Source: JAYSYM01 sp964543475
GTDB taxonomy: Bacteria; Bdellovibrionota; Bdellovibrionia; Bdellovibrionales; JAMPXM01
Direction: 5' to 3'
NCBI GenBank assembly: GCA_964543475.1
Contig: CAZIYJ010000002.1
Span: 418,014 to 482,013 of the forward strand
DNA: 64,000 nucleotides
The position numbers and the translations under genes are program-made. Every line of letters starts with the position of its first letter. Within the stretch, counting starts at the first letter, position 1. Positions 25,822 to 34,189 of the stretch are shown piece after piece. The notes under the pieces were generated by a model, which was given only the letters and a program-made list of their open reading frames with translations, was not told the DNA's origin and made no database searches.

Positions 25822-26817
25822 ATGAATCAGTCAAAAAAGAAAAAGCTTATGATCACCGGGGTAGCCGGTATGATTGGATCTCACTTCCTAGACAAGGTGT
25901 TGTCGACCGATCGCTACGAGGTTATCGGAGTGGACAACCTTTCGGTCGGCAGCCTCGAGAACATCAGACACAACATGTCTAACTCTGCCTTCAAATTCTA
26001 TCAGGTTGATATTTTGGACTTCGACACTTTAAAGATCTTGGGTCGCGACATAGATATTATTGTTCACCTAGCGGCAGAGAAGAAAATCGGCGAAAAGCAG
26101 TCCAGCATGCCGACTTTAAAGACTAATACTGAGGGAACGAAGAATATTTTTGAGCTTGGCAAGATGTGGGGTAGCAAAGTCGTTTATGCTTCCACTTCAG
26201 ATGTTTACGGGATGTCACCTCAACTTCCACTTCGTGAAGATGGTGACCTTTTGCTTGGACCGAGCATGATCAAGCGCTGGTCGTATGCGGTGTCAAAACT
26301 CTATGGCGAGCAACTCGCGTACGCTTACTACCAAGATTACAAGGTGCCAATGGTCGTTCTTAGGTATTTTGGCGGCTTTAGTCATAGATCCACGTTTGCT
26401 TGGAGCGGCGGCCATTTGCCAATTTTCATTTCTCAAATTCTGAATGATCAGCCGGTCACAATACACGGCGATGGATCGCAGACGAGATCGATGAGTTTCG
26501 TTGACGATTTGGTAGATGGCACTTTCATGGCAATGGAAAACGAAAAGGCCGTTGGCGAAATTATCAATCTCGGCAACGACGAAGAGCTAAGTGTAATAGA
26601 CACTGCGAAAGTCATTCACGAAATCGCGAAGACTGGTAAAGAGCTGAAGCTTGATATGATTCCCATGTCAGAGATTTTCGGCCAATACAAAGACATCATG
26701 AGAAGAATTCCGGATCTTAGCAAAGCAAACAGTCTTTTGGGTTACGCTCCTAAAGTGAAGTTGCGAGACGCCATTAAGAAAACCATCGACGAAGTCAGGA
26801 ATCAGAACTCGAGATAG
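25822..26817 (+). CDS. NAD-dependent nucleotide-sugar epimerase/dehydratase (extended SDR)
   Basis: A 331-residue extended short-chain dehydrogenase. The cofactor site is TGVAGMIGS (residues 12-20), the catalytic residues are T125/S126 with Y155 and K159 (SYAVSK), and NLGND is a UDP-sugar family segment. It could be a 4-epimerase, a UDP-glucuronate decarboxylase-like enzyme or a 4,6-dehydratase; motif reading alone does not decide. It follows the GT-C gene after 2 bases in a likely wbpD-GT-C-SDR operon. The start has an adjacent GAGGAG site at 25810-25815. Its stop abuts the convergent GT2 gene. Confidence 0.8.
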   Translation: MNQSKKKKLMITGVAGMIGSHFLDKVLSTDRYEVIGVDNLSVGSLENIRHNMSNSAFKFYQVDILDFDTLKILGRDIDIIVHLAAEKKIGEKQSSMPTLKTNTEGTKNIFELGKMWGSKVVYASTSDVYGMSPQLPLREDGDLLLGPSMIKRWSYAVSKLYGEQLAYAYYQDYKVPMVVLRYFGGFSHRSTFAWSGGHLPIFISQILNDQPVTIHGDGSQTRSMSFVDDLVDGTFMAMENEKAVGEIINLGNDEELSVIDTAKVIHEIAKTGKELKLDMIPMSEIFGQYKDIMRRIPDLSKANSLLGYAPKVKLRDAIKKTIDEVRNQNSR

Positions 26818-27582
26818 CTATTGAAGCCCAATCGGTTTGGGCTTAGTTCTCAAGATATAAAAGAGCTTAAAGTAGCCGAGGGTCGTCTTCACGACCTTCA
26901 TTTTTGACTTACCCTTGCGCATACTCCAGTCAAGCTGAAGGGGAACTTCGGAAGCCGAGAGCTTCAGATGAACTATTTTTGCCAATAGCTCAACCATACC
27001 TTCGAAACCCGCTGAGTAAATTATGGAACTACCAAACGATTGCTGTAGCTGCTTAATCGCCGACCCTTTATATACGCGAAAGAAGGAACTAAAAGTGTGA
27101 ATACCTCTAAGGTTCAGAAGAACTTTCACCATTGCATTGGCGACATGACTCAAAACAGTTCTATAGAAACTAAGATCAGTTTTTATGTAACCGCCGTAAG
27201 CAAATGGAGATGCGAGAACTACGTCGATGTTTTCAGTTTTTTGTCTTAATAGCATTCGCGACAAGGTATCAATCCGAGAGGTGTTATCCCCTTCCATAGT
27301 GACGACCAAGTCACCATCAACTAATCGCGTAGACAAATATTCAAAACCAGTAGCGAATGCTGCCCCTGGGCCCTTGTTTAATCCATGCTCGAGAATTTCA
27401 ATTGGCATGTCTCCCCGAACTCTTAGGACCTCTGCGACAGTCTCATCGGTAGACCCATCATCGACCAAAACAAAGTAAAAACTGTTATCCTGAAATTCAG
27501 AAAGTAATGCTTTCCAGCTTTGCATTAAATCAGAGATGTTCTCTTGTTCATTGAATACGGGGGTGATTACAAATGTAGTCAT
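26818..27582 (-). CDS. Family 2 glycosyltransferase (DPM1/GtrB-like)
   Basis: A 254-residue GT-A enzyme with DDGSTD at residues 41-46 and EGDN at 97-100 binding the nucleotide sugar and metal. The length and the GLNKGPGAAFATGFE segment fit dolichol/polyprenyl-phosphate sugar synthases. Unlike GtrB it has no clear C-terminal membrane spans. It probably charges a polyprenyl phosphate with a sugar for the GT-C enzyme at 24263-25819, which is inference from pairing. It lies 6 bases after the WbpM-like gene in one minus-strand unit. Confidence 0.75.
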   Translation of the reverse strand: MTTFVITPVFNEQENISDLMQSWKALLSEFQDNSFYFVLVDDGSTDETVAEVLRVRGDMPIEILEHGLNKGPGAAFATGFEYLSTRLVDGDLVVTMEGDNTSRIDTLSRMLLRQKTENIDVVLASPFAYGGYIKTDLSFYRTVLSHVANAMVKVLLNLRGIHTFSSFFRVYKGSAIKQLQQSFGSSIIYSAGFEGMVELLAKIVHLKLSASEVPLQLDWSMRKGKSKMKVVKTTLGYFKLFYILRTKPKPIGLQ

Positions 27583-27588
27583 CTTTTC

Positions 27589-29514
27589 CTAGTTGTTGTG
27601 ACGAAACGGAACTTTAAGAACGTTCGAGTGAGTGTCGACAGCGGCCTTGTTCAAACCCGCTGCTAAATACTTCGATTTCACTAGCTCGTTCAACTCAAAG
27701 AGAGCTTCTTTACTTCCCTTTTTCGCAGCCTGAACCATTCGCTCCATTGAATTTATAACATTTTCGATTTCGCCGCCGGTTGCTTGCAAAGGAGAATCAC
27801 CATTCGGCAGTGTCAAAATATCAGGGTGCTCTGTCGTGAGTTCATCGCCGCGAATATATAATTCTTCAAACATCTTCTCGCCTGGTCGCAGACCCGTGAA
27901 CATGATCGGAATTTCTTCTTCAGTTTTGCCACACAAGGCAATCAGGCTTCTTGCGACATCAACAATCTTTACTGGCTCGCCCATCTTGAGAACGCTGATA
28001 TCCCCGGGGCGAGAAATAGTCGCAGCTTTTAAAACTAACGACACCGCTTCCGGAATCAGCATAAAGAATCGAGTTACATCGGGGTGAGTAACGGTGACAG
28101 GCCCACCCTCTTGAATTTGCCTCTGGAGAAGCGGAATCAAACTACCGCTGCTACCAAGAACATTTCCGAATCGAGTTGAGCAATATTGCTTTCCTGTACG
28201 AAGAGCTTTAATTGTAGTGAGCAATTCACAAATACGTTTTGTTGCCCCCATAATTCCGGCTGGGTTTACTGCTTTATCGGTAGAGATAAGAACGAAGCGC
28301 TCAACGCCAACTTCTTCGCAGCAATCAAGCAACACTTGTGTGCCATAGACGTTGTTTAAAATCGAAGAGTACGGATTTCCTTCGACCAAATGCACATGTT
28401 TGTAAGCAGCTGCGTGAAACACAATTTCAGGAGCAAACTCTCGCATCGCCATCGACAATGAATCTTTATCTTTACAGTCGATCAAAAGCGGAACGACGCG
28501 CTGATTTTCTTGAGTCGAAATCCGCAATTCTTTATCGATCTCATACAAATTAAACTCAGAATGATCGAGAAGCATCAATCGGCCCGGTTCGTGACTCATA
28601 ATCTGCCGAGCGAGTTCACTTCCGATTGAGCCACCAGCGCCAGTAATCAAAACTCTTTTGCCCTGAACCATTTCTTTCACTGGCTCAAGATCAACCGTAG
28701 TTGGTGCGCGATTCAAAAGATCGGCAACTTGAATTTCTCGGTACGTCTCAACTGTCTTTTTGCCTATCGCCAATTGAGTCATCATTCGCGGCTGAATATT
28801 AAAAGGACGAGTCGCCGCTACAATTTCCATGAGCACTGAGCCAGAAAGATTCGGAATCGCCACGATCAACTGAGAAATATTCTCCTTAGATAACATTTCT
28901 CTCAATTGATCTAAGGTGCCTAGAACCGGAACTCCGGCGATCATCGAGCGCTGTTTTTCAATATCATCATCGATAAAGCCAACAAGGTGAGTTCCTAAGC
29001 CGGCGTCTGAACGAAAGCGATTGGCTAAAAGCCGTCCGTTATTACCGGCTCCGTAAATTAAAGTACGTCGACCCGCTCGAGTCTGGCGCGAAGACTCTCC
29101 TTCATGTCGAATTCTTCGCGCAAGGCGAACACCTGTTAAAGCAAGCAAAGTCAAAACAGCATCAATAAAATAAACCGACCGCGGAAGAACAGCGACACCA
29201 GCTGGAGTTAGAAAACTAAAAGCCAAAAGTATCAAAGTAGATAGCCCGAGTGCTTTCACAAGTTGAATGCCGTCTGCGATCGAAGTGTAACGCCAAATCA
29301 CTCGGTAGCAGCCAAAGCTGTACATGCAAAGAAGCCGAACACCCAAAGTGATCGGTACAAACATCAGGCCCGCGAGTAAATAGTCGGGCATTCTCACAGG
29401 CCCTAACCGAAGAAATAGACTCACAAACAAACTTGCGACCATGATGACGCCATCGCTCAAAATATGTCGCATTGGCGGTCGGCCTTGAAAGCGTGTAAAG
29501 TTTGGTGATCTCAT
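27589..29514 (-). CDS. wbpM: WbpM/CapD-like membrane-bound UDP-GlcNAc 4,6-dehydratase
   Basis: A 641-residue protein with four membrane spans in residues 20-130, a first Rossmann-like region (IYGAGNNGR, 153-161) and a catalytic SDR domain (TGAGGSIG, 291-298). The catalytic segment reads STDKAVNPAGIMGATK, so the usual tyrosine is a methionine (M422, with K426). This is the known S-M-K variant of the large WbpM group. It makes UDP-4-keto-6-deoxy-GlcNAc, which the WbpV-like reductase at 30592 can turn into UDP-QuiNAc or FucNAc for WbpL. It is the first gene of its unit, divergent from the WbpL-like gene. Confidence 0.9.
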   Translation of the reverse strand: MRSPNFTRFQGRPPMRHILSDGVIMVASLFVSLFLRLGPVRMPDYLLAGLMFVPITLGVRLLCMYSFGCYRVIWRYTSIADGIQLVKALGLSTLILLAFSFLTPAGVAVLPRSVYFIDAVLTLLALTGVRLARRIRHEGESSRQTRAGRRTLIYGAGNNGRLLANRFRSDAGLGTHLVGFIDDDIEKQRSMIAGVPVLGTLDQLREMLSKENISQLIVAIPNLSGSVLMEIVAATRPFNIQPRMMTQLAIGKKTVETYREIQVADLLNRAPTTVDLEPVKEMVQGKRVLITGAGGSIGSELARQIMSHEPGRLMLLDHSEFNLYEIDKELRISTQENQRVVPLLIDCKDKDSLSMAMREFAPEIVFHAAAYKHVHLVEGNPYSSILNNVYGTQVLLDCCEEVGVERFVLISTDKAVNPAGIMGATKRICELLTTIKALRTGKQYCSTRFGNVLGSSGSLIPLLQRQIQEGGPVTVTHPDVTRFFMLIPEAVSLVLKAATISRPGDISVLKMGEPVKIVDVARSLIALCGKTEEEIPIMFTGLRPGEKMFEELYIRGDELTTEHPDILTLPNGDSPLQATGGEIENVINSMERMVQAAKKGSKEALFELNELVKSKYLAAGLNKAAVDTHSNVLKVPFRHNN

Positions 29515-29569
29515 ATTTCTGTTTTCTCCCTTGGTGGAGATTAAGTCAAAGTCGAAGGACGAAACCGAA

Positions 29570-30595
29570 ATGAACTTATTGCTTCTTGTCGCAGCCTTTT
29601 TAATCGCTCTGTTTGTTACCGAAGCAGTTCGCCGAATGGCTCAAAAAATGGCGCTGATCGACGTACCCGGTAATCGAAGCCTTCACTCCATCCCAACTCC
29701 CCGCGGAGGTGGCCTAGGAATAGCTACAAGCGTACTCATTACCTCTACCCTCTGGTTTTCTTTATCACCTGCACCAACTGATGCATTTCCTGTATTAATC
29801 TTGGCTGGCCTCGCTGCAGCCCTAGGATTTTGGGACGACCGGCGCTCACTTTCGGCAAAGTTTCGACTCGGCGTTCAGTTCGCCCTCGCAGTACTACTCC
29901 TTGCGGCATTTTTCGTTCAATTTCCGCCAGAGGCAATGCGCCAAATTTATGGGCTAGATCTGCCCTTGTGGCTAACCCTCCCGATACTCACCCTCACAAT
30001 CGTCTGGATCACTAACCTCTACAATTTCATGGACGGATCCGATGGAATTGCTGCCTCACAGGCTGCCACCACAATGTTTGCTCTTGCAGCTTTATGTGTT
30101 TTTTACGATGACCCTGAGGTTGCCGGAGTTAGTGCAATCATCGTCGCAGCGTCGATCGGATTCTTATTTCGCAACTGGCCACCCGCAAAAATATTCATGG
30201 GCGATGTCGGAAGCATTTTTCTCGGCTTCATCGCAGCAGCCATCACAATTTGGGTTTCGCTTCGCGGAGAGATTAGCTTTTACACCGCACTTTGCCTTCA
30301 TGGTGCATTCGTAGTCGATGCAACAGTTACGCTGATCACACGGTTTCGGCTTGGCCAAGTTACACATCAAGCGCACCGCACTCACACCTATCAACGACTC
30401 ATTCAGTCAGGTCACTCGCATAAGTTTATTGCTATCGCCTACTCGATTGTGAATCTCGTTTGGCTTTTGCCATTTGCTGTACTTATTCAGAGGGCTGAAA
30501 ACCCAGCTCTGCAAATCGCACTTCTTTTAATTGCTTGGCTACCGCTTGCGTTTTTCGCAATTAAAACGAAAGCCGGCCACGAGTACACCCGATGA
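29570..30595 (+). CDS. wbpL: WbpL/WecA-like polyprenyl-phosphate HexNAc-1-phosphate transferase (GT4/MraY family)
   Basis: The enzyme starts glycan assembly by moving a HexNAc-phosphate to undecaprenyl phosphate. It is a 341-residue protein with about ten spans, the DD pair at 89-90 (GFWDDRRS), NLYNFMDGSDG (149-159), FMGDVGS and the cytoplasmic histidine loop HQAHRTHTYQR. The start at 29570 was chosen because of a GAAGGA site and because MNLLLLVAAF begins the first span; a TTG at 29531 would add 13 polar residues. It overlaps the WbpV-like gene by 4 bases (ATGA). Confidence 0.88.
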   Translation: MNLLLLVAAFLIALFVTEAVRRMAQKMALIDVPGNRSLHSIPTPRGGGLGIATSVLITSTLWFSLSPAPTDAFPVLILAGLAAALGFWDDRRSLSAKFRLGVQFALAVLLLAAFFVQFPPEAMRQIYGLDLPLWLTLPILTLTIVWITNLYNFMDGSDGIAASQAATTMFALAALCVFYDDPEVAGVSAIIVAASIGFLFRNWPPAKIFMGDVGSIFLGFIAAAITIWVSLRGEISFYTALCLHGAFVVDATVTLITRFRLGQVTHQAHRTHTYQRLIQSGHSHKFIAIAYSIVNLVWLLPFAVLIQRAENPALQIALLLIAWLPLAFFAIKTKAGHEYTR

Positions 30596-31539
30596 AAATT
30601 CTCGTTACTGGTGGCAGCGGCTTTGTCGGACGACATTTATCGCTTGATCTTAAATCTCGCGGCCACGAACTACACTCTCTCGGCCGACATGATCTCTCAG
30701 CACAACAGCCACAAATCTGGAGCGGATCTTTCCTCGCTGACCTCGCAACCGATTTTACTCTTCCAGACTTAAGCGAATTTGGTTGCGTCATTCACTTAGC
30801 AGGCCATGCGCATTCAAATGTCGCAACCGACGAAGAGGCTCTACTCCACAAGAAAGTTAATTTCATTGCGACCGAAAAACTCGTTCGTAAAGCCGCTGCT
30901 GACAAGGTGTCTAAATTTATTTTCTTAAGCTCAATTGCAGTTTACGGCGAGCCTCAACCTTACAGTCATGGCGAGCAGCCCATTGTATGGACCGAGAGCA
31001 CGACGACTTCGCCCACAACACCTTACGGAAAAGCAAAAAAGCACGCCGAAGAAGCACTCAAAAAGATTGCCGGAGATTCGATGTCCTACATCATCCTCCG
31101 CCCTACTTTAATCTATGGCCCCGATGCTCCCGGAAACTTCGCTCTACTCAAAAAACTTCTCAAGACTCGATTGCCACTACCCATCGGAAGCTTCAAAAAC
31201 CAACGAAGCTTCCTCTCAATCGAAAATCTCTGCTCTGCCACAGCACTTTGCGCAGAGTCCGACCTCGGCAACAACCAAACCTTCAACATCGCCGACAAAG
31301 ACGTCGTCAGCACTGCTCAACTCATCGACTGGATGGCCGAAGCACAACAAATACGCTCGCCCGTCATCCCCGCACCCGCTTCATTACTCCAAGGCCTAAC
31401 GAGTTTAATTGGCCAACAATCAAAGTTCGATAAACTCACCGCCAACTGCATAGTCGACTCAGCCAAACTCCGCACAGCCTTGAAATGGAATCCACCTCTC
31501 AGCACCTGCGAAGGAATCCTCCGCGCAATGCGGAAGTAG
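30592..31539 (+). CDS. wbpV: WbpV-like UDP-4-keto-6-deoxy-HexNAc reductase (extended SDR)
   Basis: A 315-residue NAD(P)-dependent short-chain dehydrogenase with TGGSGFVG (residues 6-13), SS at 113-114, and Y145/K149 in YGKAK. HLAGHAHSNVATD and IGSFKNQRSFLSI are typical of WbpV/Gne-type reductases, which pair with WbpM to make UDP-QuiNAc or UDP-FucNAc. Genetic coupling to the WbpL-like transferase supports this. The stop at 31537-31539 is followed immediately by a perfect 17-bp inverted repeat and then a strong terminator. Confidence 0.8.
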   Translation: MKILVTGGSGFVGRHLSLDLKSRGHELHSLGRHDLSAQQPQIWSGSFLADLATDFTLPDLSEFGCVIHLAGHAHSNVATDEEALLHKKVNFIATEKLVRKAAADKVSKFIFLSSIAVYGEPQPYSHGEQPIVWTESTTTSPTTPYGKAKKHAEEALKKIAGDSMSYIILRPTLIYGPDAPGNFALLKKLLKTRLPLPIGSFKNQRSFLSIENLCSATALCAESDLGNNQTFNIADKDVVSTAQLIDWMAEAQQIRSPVIPAPASLLQGLTSLIGQQSKFDKLTANCIVDSAKLRTALKWNPPLSTCEGILRAMRK

Positions 31540-31577
31540 CCTAGAATAATTCCGCGCCAGCGCGGAATTATTCTAGG
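31540..31577. repeat. Perfect 17-bp inverted repeat with a 4-base loop
   Basis: The arms at 31540-31556 and 31561-31577 are exact reverse complements around the loop CCAG. The repeat begins one base after the wbpV stop codon. The stem is long and stable but there is no T-run on either side, so it is not a standard intrinsic terminator. It may protect the 3' end of the mRNA or form a cruciform. Confidence 0.85.
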
Positions 31578-31636
31578 AAAAGAACACTCATCCAATCACG
31601 CTGTTCTTCTCCAGTACCACCAACAGCCTAAAACAG

Positions 31637-31662
31637 AAAAGGCCACCCTAAGGTGGCCTTTT
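31637..31662. terminator. Bidirectional rho-independent terminator
   Basis: An 11-bp stem (arms 31637-31647 and 31652-31662) closes a CTAA loop with AAAA on one side and TTTT on the other, so it works on both strands. It lies between the end of the glycan locus (plus) and the convergent tail-collar gene (minus) and isolates the two. Confidence 0.85.
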
Positions 31663-31682
31663 AGATTAGACATGAAAGCTAC

Positions 31683-32360
31683 TTATAGTTTTACACAGTA
31701 ATTTACGTAAGCGTTGGTTGGGCGGGTTTCATTACCACCAGTGTATCCTGTCCAACCGCCTGTATTGCTTAGTGGAAGTCCCGCACCGGCAGCTCCGCCG
31801 GGTCCGTTATTTTGATAAGTATCGTGACGATGCGATTTAAGTTGGTCCAACTGCACTGAGCCGACGCTGTTTCCGGTATTTCCACCCGTATTCATCGCAG
31901 TTCGTGAAGCTTTATCTGGATCGCGGCCCGCAGTATCGTCAACTCCACGCAGGAACCGCCCACGATAGTCTGGAACATTAAAAGTCGTTGATCCATCGCC
32001 CGAGCCGTTAGCAGTTCCGATTGCTGCAAAAAGTGTTGCGTATGTTGTTCTACTGATCGCAGATCCGTCTGCGGCTTGGTAGCCAGCTGGGCATGTCGCT
32101 CCTGCAAAGGCAATAATAGTGCCCGGCTCAACACCGTTTGAACTGTTTCCTCCCAGTGATATCCAGGTGCTCATTTGAGTACGCCCGTAAAAAGTTGAAT
32201 CCGAAGTATCAAATACAATTTCGCCCGCGATTGGGCCATAGACTGAGTCTTTATCCGTAACAGTAGGCGCATTAAAGCCTGCACCCAACATGTTTGCAGA
32301 GTTTGCGTGAAGCACTCCCGCAACCAACAGCATTCCTAAAAACAAAAATCCCTTTTTCAT
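31683..32360 (-). CDS. Secreted phage-tail-collar-domain protein
   Basis: A 225-residue protein with a clear signal peptide (basic MKKG, then a hydrophobic stretch to about residue 19, with HANSA near the probable cleavage site). The central and C-terminal part is a phage tail collar domain: PGTIIAFAGATCPAGY (about 78-93), FNVPDYRGRFLRG, RHDTYQ and the end NAYVNYCVKL. In phages this domain caps tail fibres; here a signal peptide sends it out of the cytoplasm. It stands alone, with its own promoter-like TATAAT and a terminator on each side, and no phage genes lie nearby. A surface adhesin or fibre-tip role is inferred. Confidence 0.82.
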   Translation of the reverse strand: MKKGFLFLGMLLVAGVLHANSANMLGAGFNAPTVTDKDSVYGPIAGEIVFDTSDSTFYGRTQMSTWISLGGNSSNGVEPGTIIAFAGATCPAGYQAADGSAISRTTYATLFAAIGTANGSGDGSTTFNVPDYRGRFLRGVDDTAGRDPDKASRTAMNTGGNTGNSVGSVQLDQLKSHRHDTYQNNGPGGAAGAGLPLSNTGGWTGYTGGNETRPTNAYVNYCVKL

Positions 32361-32401
32361 TTATCCTCCCTGGATATGTTGAGAAAACACACTAAATAAA
32401 A

Positions 32402-32407
32402 ATTATA
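32402..32407 (-). promoter_or_regulatory. Candidate -10 box for the tail-collar gene
   Basis: A perfect TATAAT reads on the minus strand 42 bases upstream of the tail-collar start codon. No good -35 box lies at 16-18 bases' spacing, so the promoter may need an activator; see the palindrome at 32433-32444. Confidence 0.4.
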
Positions 32408-32432
32408 GACACTGTCCATAACTTTTATTTAC

Positions 32433-32444
32433 CAGTCTAGACTG
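32433..32444. promoter_or_regulatory. 12-bp perfect palindrome, possible operator
   Basis: CAGTCTAGACTG is its own reverse complement and lies 25 bases upstream of the TATAAT serving the tail-collar gene. This position, around -45 to -50, suits an activator site. No repeat of it was searched for elsewhere. Confidence 0.35.
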
Positions 32445-32468
32445 CCGAGTTGCTAGGCGCGCCAAAAT

Positions 32469-32495
32469 AAAAAAGGCCACCTTTCGGTAGCCTTT
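32469..32495 (-). terminator. Rho-independent terminator after rplQ
   Basis: Read on the minus strand, the stem GGCTACC/GGTGGCC (one G-T pair) with loop GAAA is followed by six T residues. It lies 25 bases after the rplQ stop and ends the long ribosomal transcript. Confidence 0.8.
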
Positions 32496-32519
32496 CGATC
32501 TTCAAAATTTATTTTGTAC

Positions 32520-33071
32520 TTATGCGCGAGCGTTGTGAAGTGCGCGAGCTGTGCGAGAGATCTTACGAACGCGTTTTTTGCGAAGAGCATCAGCACGAGC
32601 GTTTTTCTTCTTAAGCTTAGCTTGAAGTTTTTCTGGAGCAGCTTCAGCAGCAGCGCCTTTTTTCTTCTTGTTAGCGCCTTTAGCTTTAGACGTAACCGCT
32701 TCGCCAGTCTTTGGAGTGTAGTCTACAAGTTCGATGAAGGCCATTTCAGCAGCATCACCAGGGCGTTGACCAAGCTTCAAGATGCGAGTGTAACCACCCG
32801 GGCGATTCTTCATGCGAGGACCAATATCAGTCATCAACAAATGAACTGTTTTGTCGTTCGGGTACCGAGAAAGCAAAAGACGACGAGCATGAAGAGTGTC
32901 CTTCTTTGCTAACGTGATTGCCGGCTCAACGTGCTTGCGAATTTCTTTCGCCTTAGCAAGCGTAGTTTTGATACGTCCATGCTCAACGATTGAATTCACG
33001 AGGCCTCTTAACAAAGCTCTGCGAGGACCTGTTTTGCGACCGAACGTCGCTACTCTTGTATTATGTCTCAT
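32520..33071 (-). CDS. rplQ: Ribosomal protein L17 with a Lys/Ala-rich C-terminal tail
   Basis: A large-subunit protein of 183 residues. The L17 core is residues 1-118 (MRHNTRVATFGRKTGPRRAL, then ELVDYTP). The last 65 residues are an added tail rich in lysine and alanine (ANKKKKGAAAEAAPEK and similar), which most L17 proteins of 115-130 residues lack. It is the last gene of the alpha operon, 53 bases after rpoA, and is followed by a terminator. Confidence 0.95.
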   Translation of the reverse strand: MRHNTRVATFGRKTGPRRALLRGLVNSIVEHGRIKTTLAKAKEIRKHVEPAITLAKKDTLHARRLLLSRYPNDKTVHLLMTDIGPRMKNRPGGYTRILKLGQRPGDAAEMAFIELVDYTPKTGEAVTSKAKGANKKKKGAAAEAAPEKLQAKLKKKNARADALRKKRVRKISRTARALHNARA

Positions 33072-33124
33072 AACTCTACCCTATTCCTAACGTACCAAAA
33101 GCTCCTCTTAAGGAGCTTCGGCGA

Positions 33125-34162
33125 TTAACTCATTGTCGGTGTATCTTTGCGCACTGGCGCAGTGTTTGGATCCCAACCAGCTGGTGGCCATCCTTCGATC
33201 TTCATTCCAAGACCCAAGCCCATCTCGCCCAAGATTTCTTTAATCTCGTTCAAAGATTTACGGCCGAAGTTCTTAGTCTTAAGCATCTCAGCTTCAGAAC
33301 GGTTCACAAGTTCGCCGATGAAGCGAATGTTTGCGTTCTTCAAGCAGTTTGCTGAACGAACTGAAAGTTCAAGATCATCAACTGATCGGAACAAGTTTTC
33401 GTTCAACGTTGGAGACTTAGAATCAATTTCAATTGTCGACGGCTCGATTGATTCATCGAACGTCAAGAACACTTGAAGTTGCTCTTTCATGATCTTTGAA
33501 CCCAAAGAAACTGTTTCTTCTGGCTTCAATGATCCGTCAGTCCAAACTTCGAAAGTTAAAGCGTCGTAATCTGTACGCTGACCAACACGCGCGTTTGAAA
33601 CATGGTAGTTCACGCGACGAATTGGAGAGTAAAGAGCATCAACACCAATGAAACCAAGCGGAAGATCTTGTGGGTTTTCGTCAGCAGCAACGAAGCCGCG
33701 ACCGAAAGAAACCACTAGCTCAGCAACAAACTTGCCGTTACCGCCAAGAGTTGCAATGTGCTGGTCTGGATTTAAAATTTCGATTTTGTCTGAAGTCGTG
33801 ATGTCACGAGCAGTCACTGTTCCTGGACCGTTCTTCGAAATACGAAGAGTTTGTGGCTCAGAAGAGTACTGCTTAAAGCGCAACTGCTTTAGGTTCAAAA
33901 TGATGTCTGTAACGTCTTCCATTACATCAGCAATCGTAGAGAACTCATGCAATACACCATCGAACTTCACTGCAGAAACCGCTGAACCCATCATTGAGCT
34001 CAAAAGAATTCTACGAAGTGAGTTACCAAGTGTAACGCCGTAGCCGCGCTCTAGCGGGCGTACAACGAAACGACCGTAATCGTCACGCAATGTATCTCTA
34101 TCAACTTCGAACGCTTTAGGTTTAATAAGATCGCGCCAAAATTTATAGTAGTGCTCTTGCAT
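33125..34162 (-). CDS. rpoA: RNA polymerase alpha subunit
   Basis: The 345-residue protein forms the dimer on which beta and beta-prime assemble. The N-terminal domain (about 1-235) includes YGVTLGNSLRRILLSSM. The C-terminal domain (about 255-330) includes LELSVRSANCLKNANI and NFGRKSLNEIKEIL, which bind UP elements and activators. It lies in the usual order rpsM-rpsK-rpsD-rpoA-rplQ, 27 bases after rpsD. Confidence 0.97.
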   Translation of the reverse strand: MQEHYYKFWRDLIKPKAFEVDRDTLRDDYGRFVVRPLERGYGVTLGNSLRRILLSSMMGSAVSAVKFDGVLHEFSTIADVMEDVTDIILNLKQLRFKQYSSEPQTLRISKNGPGTVTARDITTSDKIEILNPDQHIATLGGNGKFVAELVVSFGRGFVAADENPQDLPLGFIGVDALYSPIRRVNYHVSNARVGQRTDYDALTFEVWTDGSLKPEETVSLGSKIMKEQLQVFLTFDESIEPSTIEIDSKSPTLNENLFRSVDDLELSVRSANCLKNANIRFIGELVNRSEAEMLKTKNFGRKSLNEIKEILGEMGLGLGMKIEGWPPAGWDPNTAPVRKDTPTMS

Positions 34163-34189
34163 CTATGTTTTCCCCAACCCTGTTTGTAA

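Noticed and set aside
25761..25982. A 73-residue ORF spanning the GT-C/SDR junction
   Set aside because: It overlaps two well-supported genes in another frame and has arginine/serine-rich shadow composition.
32514..32912. A 132-residue ORF antisense to rplQ
   Set aside because: It is a frame shadow of rplQ with a serine/phenylalanine-rich composition and no ribosome-binding site.
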